From Bryopsis sp. KO-2023 (Eukaryota; Chlorophyta; Ulvophyceae; Bryopsidales; Bryopsidaceae): a stretch of DNA of 64,000 nucleotides. The stretch spans positions 248,001 to 312,000 of the forward strand of contig BSYQ01000005.1 of the NCBI GenBank assembly GCA_030272585.1. Reading direction: 5' to 3'. The position numbers and the translations under genes were made by a program. Positions 25,994-38,400 of the stretch are shown here, piece after piece (the first letter of the stretch is position 1; each line of letters begins with the position of its first letter). The notes below the pieces were generated by a model. That model was given only the letters and a program-made list of their open reading frames with translations, did no database searches and was not told where the DNA came from.

Positions 25994-26384
25994 TGTTAAA
26001 CTCGAGACATCCACACACACACACTCACTCACATGACACAACACCACTCATTCATCTCACACTTCAAGACAAGGCCTCGAGTACCTAGTCCAAGACATCG
26101 GGGTTGTAAGTGTAACGTCGGTGGTTGTTGAGTATAAAAGAGGGGAGTTTTCAATGTTTAAGGATCTCATCTCATCCTTTTGGGATCCCTCCCACGCCTC
26201 CAGGGCGTTGGCGAGGTAAGCATGAATCTCGTTCTCACACATTCTTTCGAGGTCACTCGCTCACAATAGCGCCTCTCACACGTTCGAAAGCGCAACACCT
26301 CCGACAAAGAGGTTACACCGACGACGAGATCTTTGGTGTACCAAGTCCCATCAAACGGCCTAATTGGAAGCAGCGAGTTCTTTA
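25994..26384 (+). repeat. 3' LTR, 391 bp
   Basis: Matches the 5' LTR base for base by eye. The preceding purine-rich stretch (agggaaagctggtggg) is a weak candidate polypurine tract. It is followed by the right target-site copy GTAT. Confidence 0.9.
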
Positions 26385-26793
26385 GTATTACTGTTCATCG
26401 GTTCCCCTTCATTGTCTGCAACTGCATAACCTTCTTCATTTGCTCTTTCATAAGAAAGTCGGGGAACCCTGACACTGATATTGTTTGTGTGGTTGGATAT
26501 AGATTACTGTAGTTACAGACAAACCGTGGAGTCCTCTGTTTCCGTTTCGTACCCCCAATTGCGGTGCCAGGTAAAAAGACTTTCCTTTTCTTATGAAATG
26601 TAACAGCACGAAAGACTGAGTCCGTTGCGAAAAGAGAAGAGGGCCCCACCCCCCAAAAAGAAAAAACAAGAACAACAAACCTCGATAGGTAAAACAAAAA
26701 CAAAATCAAAACAACACAAAAGAAGCCCAAACAAACAAACCAATGAACAATTGCTTTTTAGTGGGCCTAATCCACCCAATACAAACCAACCGC

Positions 26794-27425
26794 AACTCAT
26801 TCCCTCCGCAAAGCTCACAGCCATGAGAAAAGTATCCCATCGCAAACCCAACACTTCTTAATGCGGGCGGAGTGTATTGTAGCACCCCCCCTGGATCTCA
26901 CGAATTCCTCCGTCAACACACACAACCAGAAAGACACGTTATTTTTTTGGGGGTTTATTCTCCCAGCATGAAACATCAAACACAGCAAACCAACATAATA
27001 CTTTTACTCTCCAAACAGAAAGCTCACACAAAAACAAACATGCGATTGTGGATACGAGGCGTAGTAAATACATTGAACGGCTTTAAACATCCTTGAGAAT
27101 GATTGCTTTTTATTTTGTTAGATTCAGGGGTGGAGGAATGGAACCATTCGGATCTCCTCCATCACTACATCAGCTAGAGGATACAGCTTTTCAAGGGGCC
27201 TGGGAAGACAACGCATGAGAAAGTCTTAGGAAAGGAGTTTTATTTTGAAATTGAGAATGAACTTCGACGCCAGGGATTTATTTGATGGGGCTTCCCGCTT
27301 TTGAAAACGAAATGTTTTGTTTTTTCTGAACAAATGGACCAGCTTGACGTGCCCATTTGAAAAACTAGAATCTGAGACCGGGGACAAAAGTGTCAAAAAG
27401 CACTGCCCCCAAGGTTGTGATTTTC
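26794..27425. repeat. Duplicated segment, copy 2 (partner at 22685-23436)
   Basis: Same order and orientation as copy 1 but diverged and truncated on the right, where it loses the open frame seen at 23342-23580. This shows that the duplication preceded, or occurred independently of, the LTR insertion. Confidence 0.7.
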
Positions 27426-28768
27426 AAAGCTTGTTCATGCACAACCTCCAGACATTGCGCAATGCATGCATTAGAACTAAGTGGAGCTGAATATACTTGA
27501 AGTGTAAGCACCTCTCATAATATGTGGTATTGAAGAATATCCACATTTTATGGCAATTTGATGAATAGTCAAAATCAGAAAACAAGTGCAAAAACTTTCT
27601 TTCAAGAGCTTGTGACTTCATTCAAGTGTGAATCAACTTTCAGTCATCATCCCTCAAGCTCTTGATCTTTCTTTGGTGGATGGTAGAAGCAAACATGATG
27701 GGGCACAACAAAACGGCAAAGAACATGACTACTCTTTGATTAATGCAGTTCATTGAAGGATCTCAAAAACCAACTGTAGTGAGGATATTGATTTCAAAAC
27801 TTTTTCGATAATTGATTATTTTTTTTATTGATTGATTTATGGTCTGAATGACACTACTAAATCCTGTTTTCTTATTTTAGGAACCATTATACACTTCACA
27901 GGTACCGCGGGATTCTCTTATCATCAAAGATCCCCAAAGTGTTCATTTTGAAAATTGTCCTCCTGCACTCCGTGGTAACTGCTTGAAAATCTTTTGAGGG
28001 CATCACATCACATAAGATATTCAAATTTCTTCAACTGGTCGTCGATTTCGAATGCTTTTTCACTGTATACCCAGAGTTCTTAGAATCCATCGTTGTTGTC
28101 CAGTGGTGTCATTGATAACAGAAGCATCCCCAGCAGTCACCGTTTTCGGTTTATTCAAAGTGGGTTCATCCGCTTCGGAGTTCTCCTCCTCTCCTTTTCT
28201 CGATGTCTATCTAAATCAAAGTCGGCTCGGCTAACCTGTTTTCCCAACCATGCTGTCATCAGTCAGGCACCGGCCACAGAAGCAATTACGATGATTCCTC
28301 ATTGGTGAGCTTTTTTGTCTCTTTCCACTTGCCCCCCCCCCAAAAAAAAGTGGAACCAAAGAACCATAAAACCTCACAGCTTGTCACAAGGAATCGCTGA
28401 AGTCCAGCGACAGAAAAACAACCCATCAAACTCACATGTTCTTCACACTTGTAAAAAAAAAGTAAAGAATAAAAAATTGGGAGCTGTTCAGGGCCACCTT
28501 TGGAGGATCCCCCCCCCCCTGCACATTGTCTGGCCCTGCCCATCCCATTTATCTTCATCCGCCAACTCCAGTCTATTGCTGTATTCTCGTGGTGGTGGGA
28601 TCGCTTTTATCCTGAGTGGCCTAAACACAGAAGATTTGCCGACAGTGTGCTCTCCTGCCAGTTTTTTTGTCTGGAGGAACAGGTTTTTCTTTCGGTTCAC
28701 ACTGCATGAACAGAAACAGAACGCGAATCCGCTGCGCTAAGGATTCGCGTGCTGCGCCCCCACCATCG

Positions 28769-29362
28769 CTACATCACATCAGCAAAACGCCCACTAAAAC
28801 GAGCAGCCCTACCAATCGAAAGAAGGAAAACCATCACGATGATCGTCGCAAGTTCGAATATAATCGCTGCCGAAAAAAAAGCAGCACTAGCACTGGGAAA
28901 GCCCCTTGATCCACGCAACATAGCTTCTGGGGTCGTTAGTTTCTGTGGACGATCGAAAACACTCACCACGGCGCACTGACAATCGGGGCCCACCCCAGGA
29001 TTCCTCCCATCCATTACTTTCGACGTCGAGTGAACTGGGTCGATACTCGGCACCACGCACTCACACACCCCATCAAAAACGAGATTCCCAAGAGTTTGGG
29101 TCCTTGCAATCGTTTCCTGTCGTATTTTGGAGATGGTTCTAAGGAGTTTGAAGCACCGTCGTTCCCTGTCGACTTCACAGCACATCGTACTTTTTTTTTT
29201 TGGCACTTTTTTTGAGGCCACCCTCAACATCGTATTCACATCACAAAGCTGTAGCCTCATGAGGCTGCGTTTATCATTCGTCAAGTCCTCGTCGAGTTGG
29301 AGCAGCTCTGGACGGAGCGGGGGGGAGAGGCGGTGTGTGTTTGTTTTGGATAGCTTCTTCAT
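28769..29362 (-). other. Open frame in the left arm, partly conserved in the right arm
   Basis: The first 50 residues (LQLDEDLTNDKRSLMRL, DVNTMLRVASKK) are nearly identical in the right arm at 61799-61960 on the opposite strand, after which the frames diverge. The duplicated DNA itself is highly similar here, so conservation alone does not prove coding. I recognise no family. Confidence 0.25.
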
Positions 29363-29689
29363 AAAAATTTGCAGCTTTTCTGGTTTCGCTTTTTTTTGAG
29401 CCTAGGGATTGAAAAGCGGCAATGATGAAGCTGACAGTGTACCTTCTCGTTGTTTTTTTTTATAGAAAATGCAATCTTTGATGACTGATGATAGCCCTCA
29501 TATCGGCCACTCTTGGGTAATCAACCATTTTTCCTTCATTTTTTTTGGAAAAAAGTATGTTGATAACCAACATATTGAGCACATAGACCCTCTGTTTTTT
29601 TGTTTTTTCTACGTCTATTTTTCTTCCTCAAACAACCCGGGGGTTGGAGAGGTGTTCAAAGGTATTTTATTTTTAGTATTTTTTATAAC

Positions 29690-30195
29690 CCTTTTTTGTA
29701 AGGAATGTGCTTGGCGATCAGCAAAGGGGCTTCTAGGAGTGCACTTTTCGACATAGAGCTGGACGGTGCCCAGTACAGTTGACTGGACTCGGAATTTTGA
29801 TTTGGGCATTGAAATCAGGCCAACTTAGTTCTGCTCGTATGAAAACAGGCCGGATGAATGTGAATGGAATGCAGGTAGTAGGGTTGCTTCTTCTATTTCT
29901 TTTGTTGATCGATATTCCACAACCAGCATTTTCTATTGTGCCTGTAGCTTTTCAAGATTGAGAATGTAGCTTTCGCCCACTCAGGCCGTCTTGGAAAAGA
30001 TTTTGTCTGATTCTGAATGGTCGATGCCTGAGTATAAATATATTTCCCCGAATGCTTCACTCCTATGTGGAATGACCAGGCGGTATTTTTTTCTTGGAAT
30101 CGTAGGTTCGAGATTACGTCTTTTTTTGCACGGGTACAATGAGCCGGTTATTTTATTTCTACTCAAACCTATCCCCACACGGCCAGGACAGTTGA
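29690..30195 (+). pseudogene. CPSF160-like fragments in the left arm
   Basis: CPSF160 (CPSF1) is the large subunit of the mRNA cleavage and polyadenylation complex. One piece near 29810-29875 reads WALKSGQLSSARMKTG before a splice donor at ATGCAG|GTAGTA; its upstream half is frame-broken here but intact in the right arm (FDIELDGAQHSWMDSK). A second piece at about 30112-30195 reads FLHGYNEPVILFLLKPIPTR, matching the family's LHGYxEPTLL segment. In CPSF160 the LHGY segment precedes the ELDxA segment; here the order is reversed. The fragments are scrambled and broken, so I call them remnants. Confidence 0.55.
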
Positions 30196-31747
30196 GGTAA
30201 GCTCCGACTATGGTTTCAATCGATCACTTTCTAATTTTTGCTGATTTGTATTTAGGAGGGACATTTTCCTGGAAGAGCATGGTCTGGATACGATTCAAGC
30301 AAATGCATTCTCACAGAAACATGTGGTCGATTTCGGCTGTTTTTTTTTTCCTTGTGAGAGATTGTTCTCTGGTAAAACTTTTTGGGGCCTGGAGCTTTCG
30401 TTTTCTCTTTTTCTGATCGCATAAAAAAATTCACCTTCCAACACCTAATTTATTTATTTTATTAATTTCATTTAAATATCTAAAAAATGTTGTCTGCAGG
30501 GAGAGAAAGACACTTGCTGGTTGTGGTGATCACTGTTTCGTATGATGGAATGATTCATGTGAAAAGCGATCCAGAGAAATCATGAGTGAGGCTATTTTTG
30601 TTTTCTGTTTTTTTCTATGAGGCTTCACTTGGACGTGTTTCTATAAAAAAAAGCATTTTCCTTCCAGCTCATTCCCATTCAGTTTCTCATTTGTTTTTTG
30701 GGTTTTGCCATTGCTTGGTTGCGTTTCAAGAGGTGAGCCTTTCCCCCCGAAAAAAAATAAGCAGCAGATTTCATATTCTCGGGACCTGCTACTGCCTCTG
30801 TTCTATACTCCATGGATTCGTAATTATGATTCTGAGTCCTGTGCCCTGGCGTCAACCATTTTGAATATTTGTGCACATACTGATCTCTTCCTAGAAACAG
30901 TGCTTTCGCTTCGATTCAGGTTTTCCTATCAGAAAAACACTTGTGGAAGGTATTGCATTATGCTGCTGTACAGAATTTGGCTGCTTATGTTCACAAACGA
31001 TAATCTCGTAGTGAGGAGAGATCCTTATATAGGGCCAGATGGATTCCCCACCAATTCATTCTGGCTGTGGATTCCTGTCGCAAACAGGCATGTGTGTGTA
31101 CGTACGTAGTTTCCTTTTTTTTTTTTTTGGAAAATTGGGGGAGGAGGGTGCAGAGCCTGAGTGATTGTTGTGACGTTTTTTTGGTTTCAACTGTTTCCCC
31201 GGGGATTCAGATTTGCATCTGGTTTTAAGTAACATTGTGGAGAAAGTTGAGTGTGAAGACTGTTTGATAATAGAAACGCTTGGAGGGGCTTCCGATGCAA
31301 GCCCTTCACTTTCCACAACTGAGAATTTTGGGGTGAATCCATGATGGAGTTGTGAAGTAGAGAATTCTCAAAAGAGTTTTTTGCTTCGTGTTGCTTCAGA
31401 ATATTGATATCGTCAGGGTGACTATGGAGCATCCTCGGTTCAGGAAAAAATCGGCCACTTGACAAGACAATTTTGTGGGGGATGGAAGTGGCTTACTATT
31501 ATTATTGGCTGAATAGAGGGTTGATTGTGGGGCACAGGGGCAGGAAGGTTTTTTTTTGCAAAAATTAAAGGGCAAAGAAACAAGTGTCTTTTTCGTTCGA
31601 CTTGACTTGACGGGGGACTGGTGGTGGCTAGTTTTTTTGATTTCTACCCTTGGAAAGAGATTGTGCAAGTGTTTTTTTTTAAGACCTTTATCATATGACA
31701 ATATATCAACCCGCATTTTTTTGCTTGCCTCCGGGGTAGTTGTGAGC

Positions 31748-31800
31748 AGAGTTGTGCCGAAGTCGTTTTTTCGACAACAAAACGACTTCGGCACGACTCT
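31748..31800. repeat. Near-perfect inverted repeat, 22-bp arms
   Basis: Arms agagttgtgccgaagtcg (31748-31769) and its complement (31779-31800) differ at one base and enclose a 9-base loop. It lies just outside the inner end of the left duplication arm. Confidence 0.85.
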
Positions 31801-31893
31801 CCCTTCGAAAAAAAATAAAAATTATTCATTACACAGAAGCACTCAAAAATTAGAGTCAAAAATACACACCCATACCCACACCCACCCACACCT

Positions 31894-31925
31894 GAGTTGT
31901 GCGCCGTTGCAACGGCGCACAACTC
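31894..31925. repeat. Perfect 32-bp palindrome
   Basis: Arms gagttgtgcgccgttg and caacggcgcacaactc meet without spacer. The gagttgtgc start resembles the arm of the inverted repeat at 31748, so the two may be related elements at this duplication boundary. Confidence 0.9.
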
Positions 31926-32213
31926 TGGTTGTGAGATAAATGATGGTTTCAAGTACAAATTCAACAAGCCGGGAATAATCGTTCGAATGAAGGATTTGTG
32001 CAAAGTATTGAGTTTGATTCGGATTTGGTGGGGTCCCCAACTGATGAAACACAAAACACAAAACAACCAACTCAAAAAAACAGAAAAAACAACACTTGAA
32101 AACAAATAACAAGAAACATGAACAAAACACAAATGAAAAAACAACAACAAAATTAGTTTAGTCAGTTACGGAAATCAACAAAATATCCTTTTTCTTAAAT
32201 CACTTTTTTAAAA

Positions 32214-35200
32214 TCACAAGCCCAACTCCCCCCTGAGTTTCTCTTCAAAGTTTCTCAAAAGTGTGGTAATCAATAGGGGGTCGGGTTTCTTTTGGTCGCT
32301 CGTTTTTTTTTCGTTCTCGATTCTTTCTTCCAAATCGACAAGAGCATCAAGATAATCTTTCGTTTCCCATTCCCATGTTGTTTGGACATGAACTCTTTCT
32401 TTTTTGATATGCTCTTTGTGTTCTTGTGCCGTCCATTCCCGTTGGAGCTTTGATTTCTTGACATCTGTTTTTTAGGGCAAGAGGACACTTCAAGAAAAAA
32501 AAAGAACAAGCACACATGAAAAAATGCAGTACCTAATCCAAATCCCTCCCGAACCCCTTGATCTCACTCACCTTCGTGGTCAGAGTTCGTAGCAGTAGTC
32601 TGATTTCTCGCATCCAACAGTTTGTCATTCTTCTTCATCATGCTCACACACAGAAGCAGCGAAAAGATCAACTTGTGCTTCTCGAACAGCGATTGGCAAA
32701 CGTTTGCATGTGGGGAATGCTCGTTCGAGTTTTCCCCTCTTTCCTTGATATACTTTGCGCGTCGGGCTTCCCTGATCCCCCTCACAAACAGAGCAATCAA
32801 CCACCCCAGGGAATATCGACACATGGGATCCACTGAGGCCAAGTCTGACATGCAGAAGAACGACAAGCTCGCCCGGATCGACACTGGTCTGTTGAGCTCT
32901 TCCTTCTGTGCTTTCTCAGCTCCTTGGAACTTGGCTGCAATAATATTCGAAGTGATCTTGGACTGAGAGAGCATGTCGGTGGGCTGTTCCTTATCCACGA
33001 TGTTTCCTTGAGAGTTGCTGAGTACGAAAAGAATGTTTTCCTCGATGTCTCTGAGTTTTTTACTGATGCTCGGGCTGGATACCACCATTTGATTTTCCAT
33101 GTTGGCCAGATCCTGCCTCTCTTCTGCAGCTACGATGCCCAGAAGTTGTTCCTCCAAGGCTTCCGGAGTGACGAAAAAATTAAGGAAGGACACCTGATTT
33201 CACAGAGATCCACAGAGTGGGGAAACCGTATCTGAATTCTGCCAGCAAAGCTGAATGTATCTTGTGTATCGCAAAATCTGGGGGAGGATAAAGGAGAAAA
33301 CTGGCAGTTGCTTACCTTCACAGCCACTTCTGGAGGATTTTTCAGCTTCGTGGTCTTTGAAAGCTTGAAATCAAGATCGTACTGAATGATATGGTTGCCA
33401 GTTTTGATCATTTTGCTTCCCCCAGGCGATAACAATACAATCAGAGGGGTCCGGGGGGAAGACGTCAGTGGGCTTTGGAGGTGGCAATTGTAAGTGTGTC
33501 TGAAGTACACAAAGGTGATGCACCAAATGAAGAGGCAGTCAAATGTTTAAATACGAAACAAGGCATGGAAAACAAATATGGATGGGCTGCGGAACCCAAT
33601 CCCATCCACAATCAGTCCAAAACACGCACGGATGGTACACATTTTCATAAGTAAGGCTGACTTTTGGGTGTGCATGTGTGTTTTTCTTATTTAAAGTATT
33701 TTTTTTTGGAACTTTCCCCCCCATGAATATCACAAACCTTGGAGCCACTTTGTACTCCCATTCGAACGTATCCAGAGTCATGACTTGTATTTTGTCGCGG
33801 CCATACCCTCCTGAGTAGTTCATGAACTGACGCAACAGTTCGATTGACGGCTGTGCACCCTTGGCTGGCACGAAAGTCACACACTTTGTACCAACCGGGG
33901 GCCCAAAAACTCCCTTACGGCGTTTCTCCAGTCTACAATCCACTTGAAAATCTTGGGTCATGTCCCCAGACGTCCTGACGGCGATAGTTTTGAAGACTGG
34001 GCAGTGCAACTCTTTGGCGAGACCCTCCACAAGGTGCCGCATGATGTACACCGGCTTGCCTGCCCCGTTCGGTCCCACCATGAGGAGGGGCTGACTATGC
34101 TGGATAGCAAGGTACCTGAGCCATCCAAAAAAGATCGACACTTCAGAGAATGAATTACTCGAGCCAACAGGTGCCAAGAACATCGAAATATCGTTTTTTT
34201 CTACCTCGCCGAGTCGTTGGTGAGGATCATAATATCGGAAACTTGTGCTCCAGCAGAGATGTCCATGTCTGTGGGTGTATTCGTCCGCTGCCAAGTGGAC
34301 GTTTCCTTGTTGAAGACGTAGTCTTTCACCGTGGTTACCTGCGTGTCAGGCCATAGTGGGCAAGAGAATCCGACAGGCTCCCCTATCACTTCCTCATACC
34401 CTGAAACGAGCTTTCTTCCAGCAAGTTCTCTAAAAAACTTGTTGAATTTCTTTCTGCCTTGATCGTCAGTGGTGCATCCAAGTGACCGTACGAACGAAAA
34501 AAGCAACATGCTGTCTATCCACAACAGCTTCTTGTCGTTGAGGAAATTTGAACCTGAAAGAACACCAGTCAAAACTGTGTCAGAAAAAGCGGATGGACCA
34601 GGCAAGGAAAAGATGCGTCAGACAAGGTTCCTTTGTTCCAACCCTGGGTGGGGGCAAACACGGATGGCAATTTTACCGGCTGGTTTAGCTGCGTCCTCTT
34701 CCTCTGATGACTGGAACTCATCCAAAAGGGAAGCAACCGTGTTCATGACTGTGTGCAACAATCGTGTTCGTGTTCGTGCAACATTAATCTCTTCGCTTGG
34801 GGATACTTCTCTGGTCTCCTCTCTCAAAAACCTCAAACAGTATGGGAGAAGCCAGCTGAAGACCTGGCCAATTCGATCGACTGGACTCTGTCCCAAGGTC
34901 GATTGCGGCAATGTGTTCATCCACGATGTCAGCAGGAGTTTCCAGTCGAGCTGATGTGGCTCCAGGTACACGATGCCGCATCTGTATTGAATAAAAAGTG
35001 CGACTGCTTGTTGATCGGCTCAAAGCTGTGAAGCAAACTGGGCGTGAAATGCACTATTTACTGGATTGTTGCTGGATTGACTACCTGGAGACTGTGACCG
35101 ATGAAGCGATCGTCAAATCCCTGACTTCAAAACTCATTGATGTCGTTGCCGACATCTCAGAGTCAGGCAAACGAAGCTCCTTGTTATCCTTTAGAACTGT

Positions 35201-36867
35201 GTTCATGTTTTCGATCCAGAGTTTCCTGCCAGGAGAAGGGTTGGATGCCAGGTGCCTGGAAGTAACTTCCACTACCACATCCTCCCACTCCTGAGTAGCC
35301 TTCTCCGATGCTGGCAAGTTGTGCAGGGCGCACTGGTTTTTCATGGCTTGCACCAACTGGTTATTGTTCGCTCCTGGCATTTTGACTCCGGGTAAAAGAT
35401 CAGAAACGATGGCGTTGGAGAGGGGAACATCATGGCTGAGGAGCTTGCACAAGTTGACGTCTTTGATTGACCGCAGCGTCAGGACAAATTCGTCGCCCTC
35501 AACGTACTCCCTCTTTCTGTCTGCCGCTGCTTGAAGCACGGCGACCAGGGCTCGCATTCCATAGTCGTAATGATCTTGACTCGAAAGTTGCTCCGAGCAG
35601 AGCTTGTACGTGGCCACAATTTTCCGAGCGCAGTCCTTCGCCTGCAATACAGCATGGATACTTCGACTGCTGCAGCGTTCGACGAGCAGCACACAAGGAA
35701 GCAGCTCTTCCCACGAGATCATACCTTCAAATTTCCGTTGGAACAAAGAACTATCTCCGCGTTTCCCATTCCAATCATTCCAACCATGATGGGCCTGGGG
35801 AAACAAAAAAACCCATCATGACAGTCATGGAACGTGCTTTGTTTTCTTTGTGGACGTTTTGATCTTTCCATGCCAGTTCTTACCCTCCAGAATCTCCACC
35901 AAAGATGGGATGGATCGCATCCATAAGTGTCCGATAACACCGATGCCTGGATGAATTTCCAAGATACTCGTATCCACACTCCGCTCTTGATTTTCTCATG
36001 CAGAGTGGAATGTCAAGCTCATTTCGCTGATCGGGATCCGGGCACTGATTCGATGAGCAAAAAACAATTGAGCTTTGGCCCTTGCAGCAAAATTGCTTCA
36101 AATCAAAACATTCATTTCAGTGTGTACCTGCCAGTAGCTTCGCAATTGGAGTGGATTTAGCCCCACAAGAGCTGCCATCACGTCTCGAGCGCGGACGTCC
36201 ATGATCACCGGGGCGCTCAAAGTCATTCTGTTTAGCTTGCTCAAATCTCCGCGCACCAGACCCACAACGTCAGACAACTGGGACGCACACTCTTCACTGA
36301 CTTCCTTAAGAGCCCCCGCACGCCCAGATCGAATCCCATTCTCCATATCCATTGTCCGGTATATTTCAGCGACGACAAGCACAACCTGACCAGGCCATTC
36401 AAGAGCTCATTCATTGCGGGGATCTTGTGGATAGAACTCCACACCCAAGCTACAATCCTTGCGTGTCGACTAAACCACCCTGGGTTCCACCTTTTTGATC
36501 CGAGAGCAATAACACAGTGAGGGGGACAAGCATATGTTCATAACCAACTAGGCCGCTTCAAATATGGTTTAGTTATCACCTTTTGCATCGCCCTGTAGAT
36601 ATAAGTGTCTCCACCCATGGTTGGACCCACCAGGACGAGACCGTGACGACCAAGCTCAGCACCATCGAATTCCTTCACGACACCCAACAGATCCACATCT
36701 GGAGCGACGACTTCTATATTCTCAGCCAGTAGTGGGGCGTGCTCGTCGAGGTTCTGGTCCAGGTTCTGGTTCTGGTTCTGGTTTCGGTTACGTTTTCGTC
36801 GAAATATTTTGTGTGCGGCGACAGCGATCCCAATTAAAAAGGTCACTTTGGTCGCTTTCTTCATCAT
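32214..36867 (-). CDS. Chimeric gene A: membrane-anchored, re-assembled dynein heavy-chain fragments
   Basis: Minus-strand exons 36549-36867, 36128-36405, 35884-36080, 35725-35794, 35085-35641, 34677-34981, 34205-34553, 33738-34115, 33316-33499, 32572-33193, 32214-32464 close to about 1169 residues. Exon 1 encodes the anchor MMKKATKVTFLIGIAVAAHK and an AAA2-like P-loop with Lys replaced (GPTMGGDT). Next come linker (WPGQVVLVVAEIYR, VRGDLSKLNRMTL), AAA1 edge (YEYLGNSSR, CYRTLM), AAA1 end (SEQLSSQDHYDYGMRA), an AAA2 lacking its Walker A, AAA3 (GPNGAGKPVY), then FVTPEALEEQLLGIVAAEER of the post-stalk region and a coiled tail. AAA4, stalk and microtubule-binding domain are absent, and the P-loop lies before the linker, out of dynein order. 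The stronger first donor (AAG|GTGATA at 36580) would shift frame; the A|GTTGGT donor fits. It may act as a scaffold rather than a motor. Confidence 0.72.
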
Positions 36868-36884
36868 CCTTAAACAAACAAGTG

Positions 36885-37005
36885 TCTGTTGACCCAGAGA
36901 TGACCTTGGACTATCCTTCCACCTTTTATACTTGCAAGAATAATCCAAGTGCCATCTCTGGATCAAGAGCTTTGACCTTTGGATTTCTGTCAAGACCGAC
37001 AGTAA
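36885..37005 (-). promoter_or_regulatory. Promoter block of chimeric gene A
   Basis: Read on the minus strand, the order is ttgacagaaatccaaaggtc, a TATA box (agtataaaagg), then aaggatagtcc and catctctgggtc shortly before ATGATGAAGAAAG. The same elements in the same order precede gene B at about 43760-43872. Such conservation outside the coding exon points to a duplicated promoter. Confidence 0.7.
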
Positions 37006-37009
37006 CTGA

Positions 37010-38080
37010 GGAGAGAAGCTCTCGATTTCCGAGTCAAGCACTGAAATAGAAGAGTCTCGACGACCGGCCAACAAAACAGAACCAATACTACCCACGTCTA
37101 AAGCATTGTCACTCTCAGCGACGCGCGCGAATATGATTTGGTAAGATACGAAGGGCGCCCTCAACCTGCCTTCCTCCGGAATCGCCTCACAGGCTGTGAA
37201 CAGCCGCCATTGAATGAAACATTAATTGTTTGGTATTCGTTTCTTTTGTTAGCATGTGCCATCGTTTTGTGCGTTGCGTTCTCCACAGGTGTTTCTGAAG
37301 CTTTTTTTTTTCCCTATGCAGTGTAGTGTTCAAGATGGAGATGGTGGAACAATTTCCTCAGACATATCCTTTTTATGTGAACTGGTGAGAAAAGTAGATC
37401 GTTAGCAACACTTTTAAATTGGTTCTGGTCCCAACATGAGGGGCTGTAGTCTTGTGTGTCAGTATATTTGAATATTACATTCAGGTGAAAACAAGAAAAT
37501 GCAACCAATACATGGAATGTTTTTTTAAGAAGGTGAATAAAACAAGCCATGAAACTGGAGAAGACTATGAAGCTGTTTTCAGAGCCACCTCCCCAAAACA
37601 AAAAAAAATGAATAGGAGCAAAAAAAAAGCAAAAACCAAGAAAGTGGTTTGAATACTGGATGATCCCTGGTGTTGAAAAAATTCCTTTTGTGAGACCGAG
37701 GGATATGGTGCTTTTCATCACCATCGGAAATGCTTAAAAGATGCTCGGTAATCAATTTTTGAAGACTGTACTAAGTTAGTACTACTCACAAGGTGGTACA
37801 ATTTTTTCTAATAGTTGTGTACAGGTGCTTGAAGACACTGTATTTGTATAGAAACGCATATCAAGTGCTTTGGATCGGTCAGGAGCAGCATTTCCCTGTT
37901 GGAGGGATTTTATTTGCTTTTTCTGAGCCGCGATCAAAACGTCGAGTGCAACAGCTACGGAACTGGCTGTGGACTTCAATGTCCATTCAGTAAGCTCTGT
38001 GCGTTTTTTGGTCTGTTTTGAGTGCATCGTTGCGTTTGTGCCCATGCTTATTTTTGGATGACTTCCTCATGAAAATTTGA
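37010..38080. other. Unassigned stretch between gene A and the next CPSF160-like copy
   Basis: Only short frames are present, such as a Lys-rich one at 37452-37652, with no recognisable domain. I see no clear gene. Confidence 0.4.
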
Positions 38081-38089
38081 AGTATTTTT

Positions 38090-38400
38090 TGTGTCTTCAC
38101 TTCACACTGTTTGTGAAACAACCCGGGGGAGAGGTTTTCAAAAGTTTTTTAAAATTAAATTTTATTAAATTTTATTTTATTTTATTTTATTTTCCTTTTT
38201 TTTTATGTAAGGAATGTGCATCTGTGATCAGTAATTGGGCTTGCAGGAGTGCACTTCTCGATCGAGACCTGAACAGTGCCCAGTACAGTTGGCTGAACTC
38301 TGAATCCTTAATTTTGGCATTAAAATCAGGCCAGCTCGTTTCTGTCCACACGAAAACAATTGGGAAAAATGTGAATAAAGGAATGCAGGTAGAGGGCCGC
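38090..38400 (+). pseudogene. Third copy of the CPSF160-like fragment
   Basis: The segment from aacccgggggagaggt to the donor ATGCAG|GTAGAG matches 29632-29880 in the left arm and the complement of 61280-61530 in the right arm. It reads ECASVISNWACRSALLD, then LNSAQYSWLNSESLILALKS. The frame is intact here although it is broken in the left arm. It is an isolated exon-sized copy with no partner exons seen. Confidence 0.5.

Larger units (their letters stand above)
23999..26384 (+). mobile_element. LTR retrotransposon, short and apparently non-autonomous (2.4 kb)
   Basis: Two 391-bp direct repeats, with no difference I could see, bound a 1604-bp interior. The flanks share GTAT on the left (23995-23998) and right (26385-26388), a 4-bp target duplication (5 bp if the boundary shifts by one base). 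The LTR starts TG and ends TA, and carries a TATA box. A tRNA primer-binding type sequence beginning TGGTTTCGGAGCC abuts the 5' LTR exactly. No reverse transcriptase, integrase or RNase H motif is visible inside. Near-identical LTRs mean recent insertion or recent gene conversion. Confidence 0.88.
27600..31710. repeat. Left arm of a large inverted duplication (partner 59515-63160)
   Basis: Read on +, this arm matches the reverse complement of 59515-63160 over about 4 kb with substitutions and indels. Anchors are catcatccctcaagctcttg near 27650 against its complement near 63110, the region around 29150-29340 against 61820-62040, and atatgacaatatatcaac near 31700 against its complement near 59520. 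The arms bracket the chimeric-gene region. No intact gene is apparent inside; the recognisable coding pieces resemble CPSF160. Confidence 0.8.
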
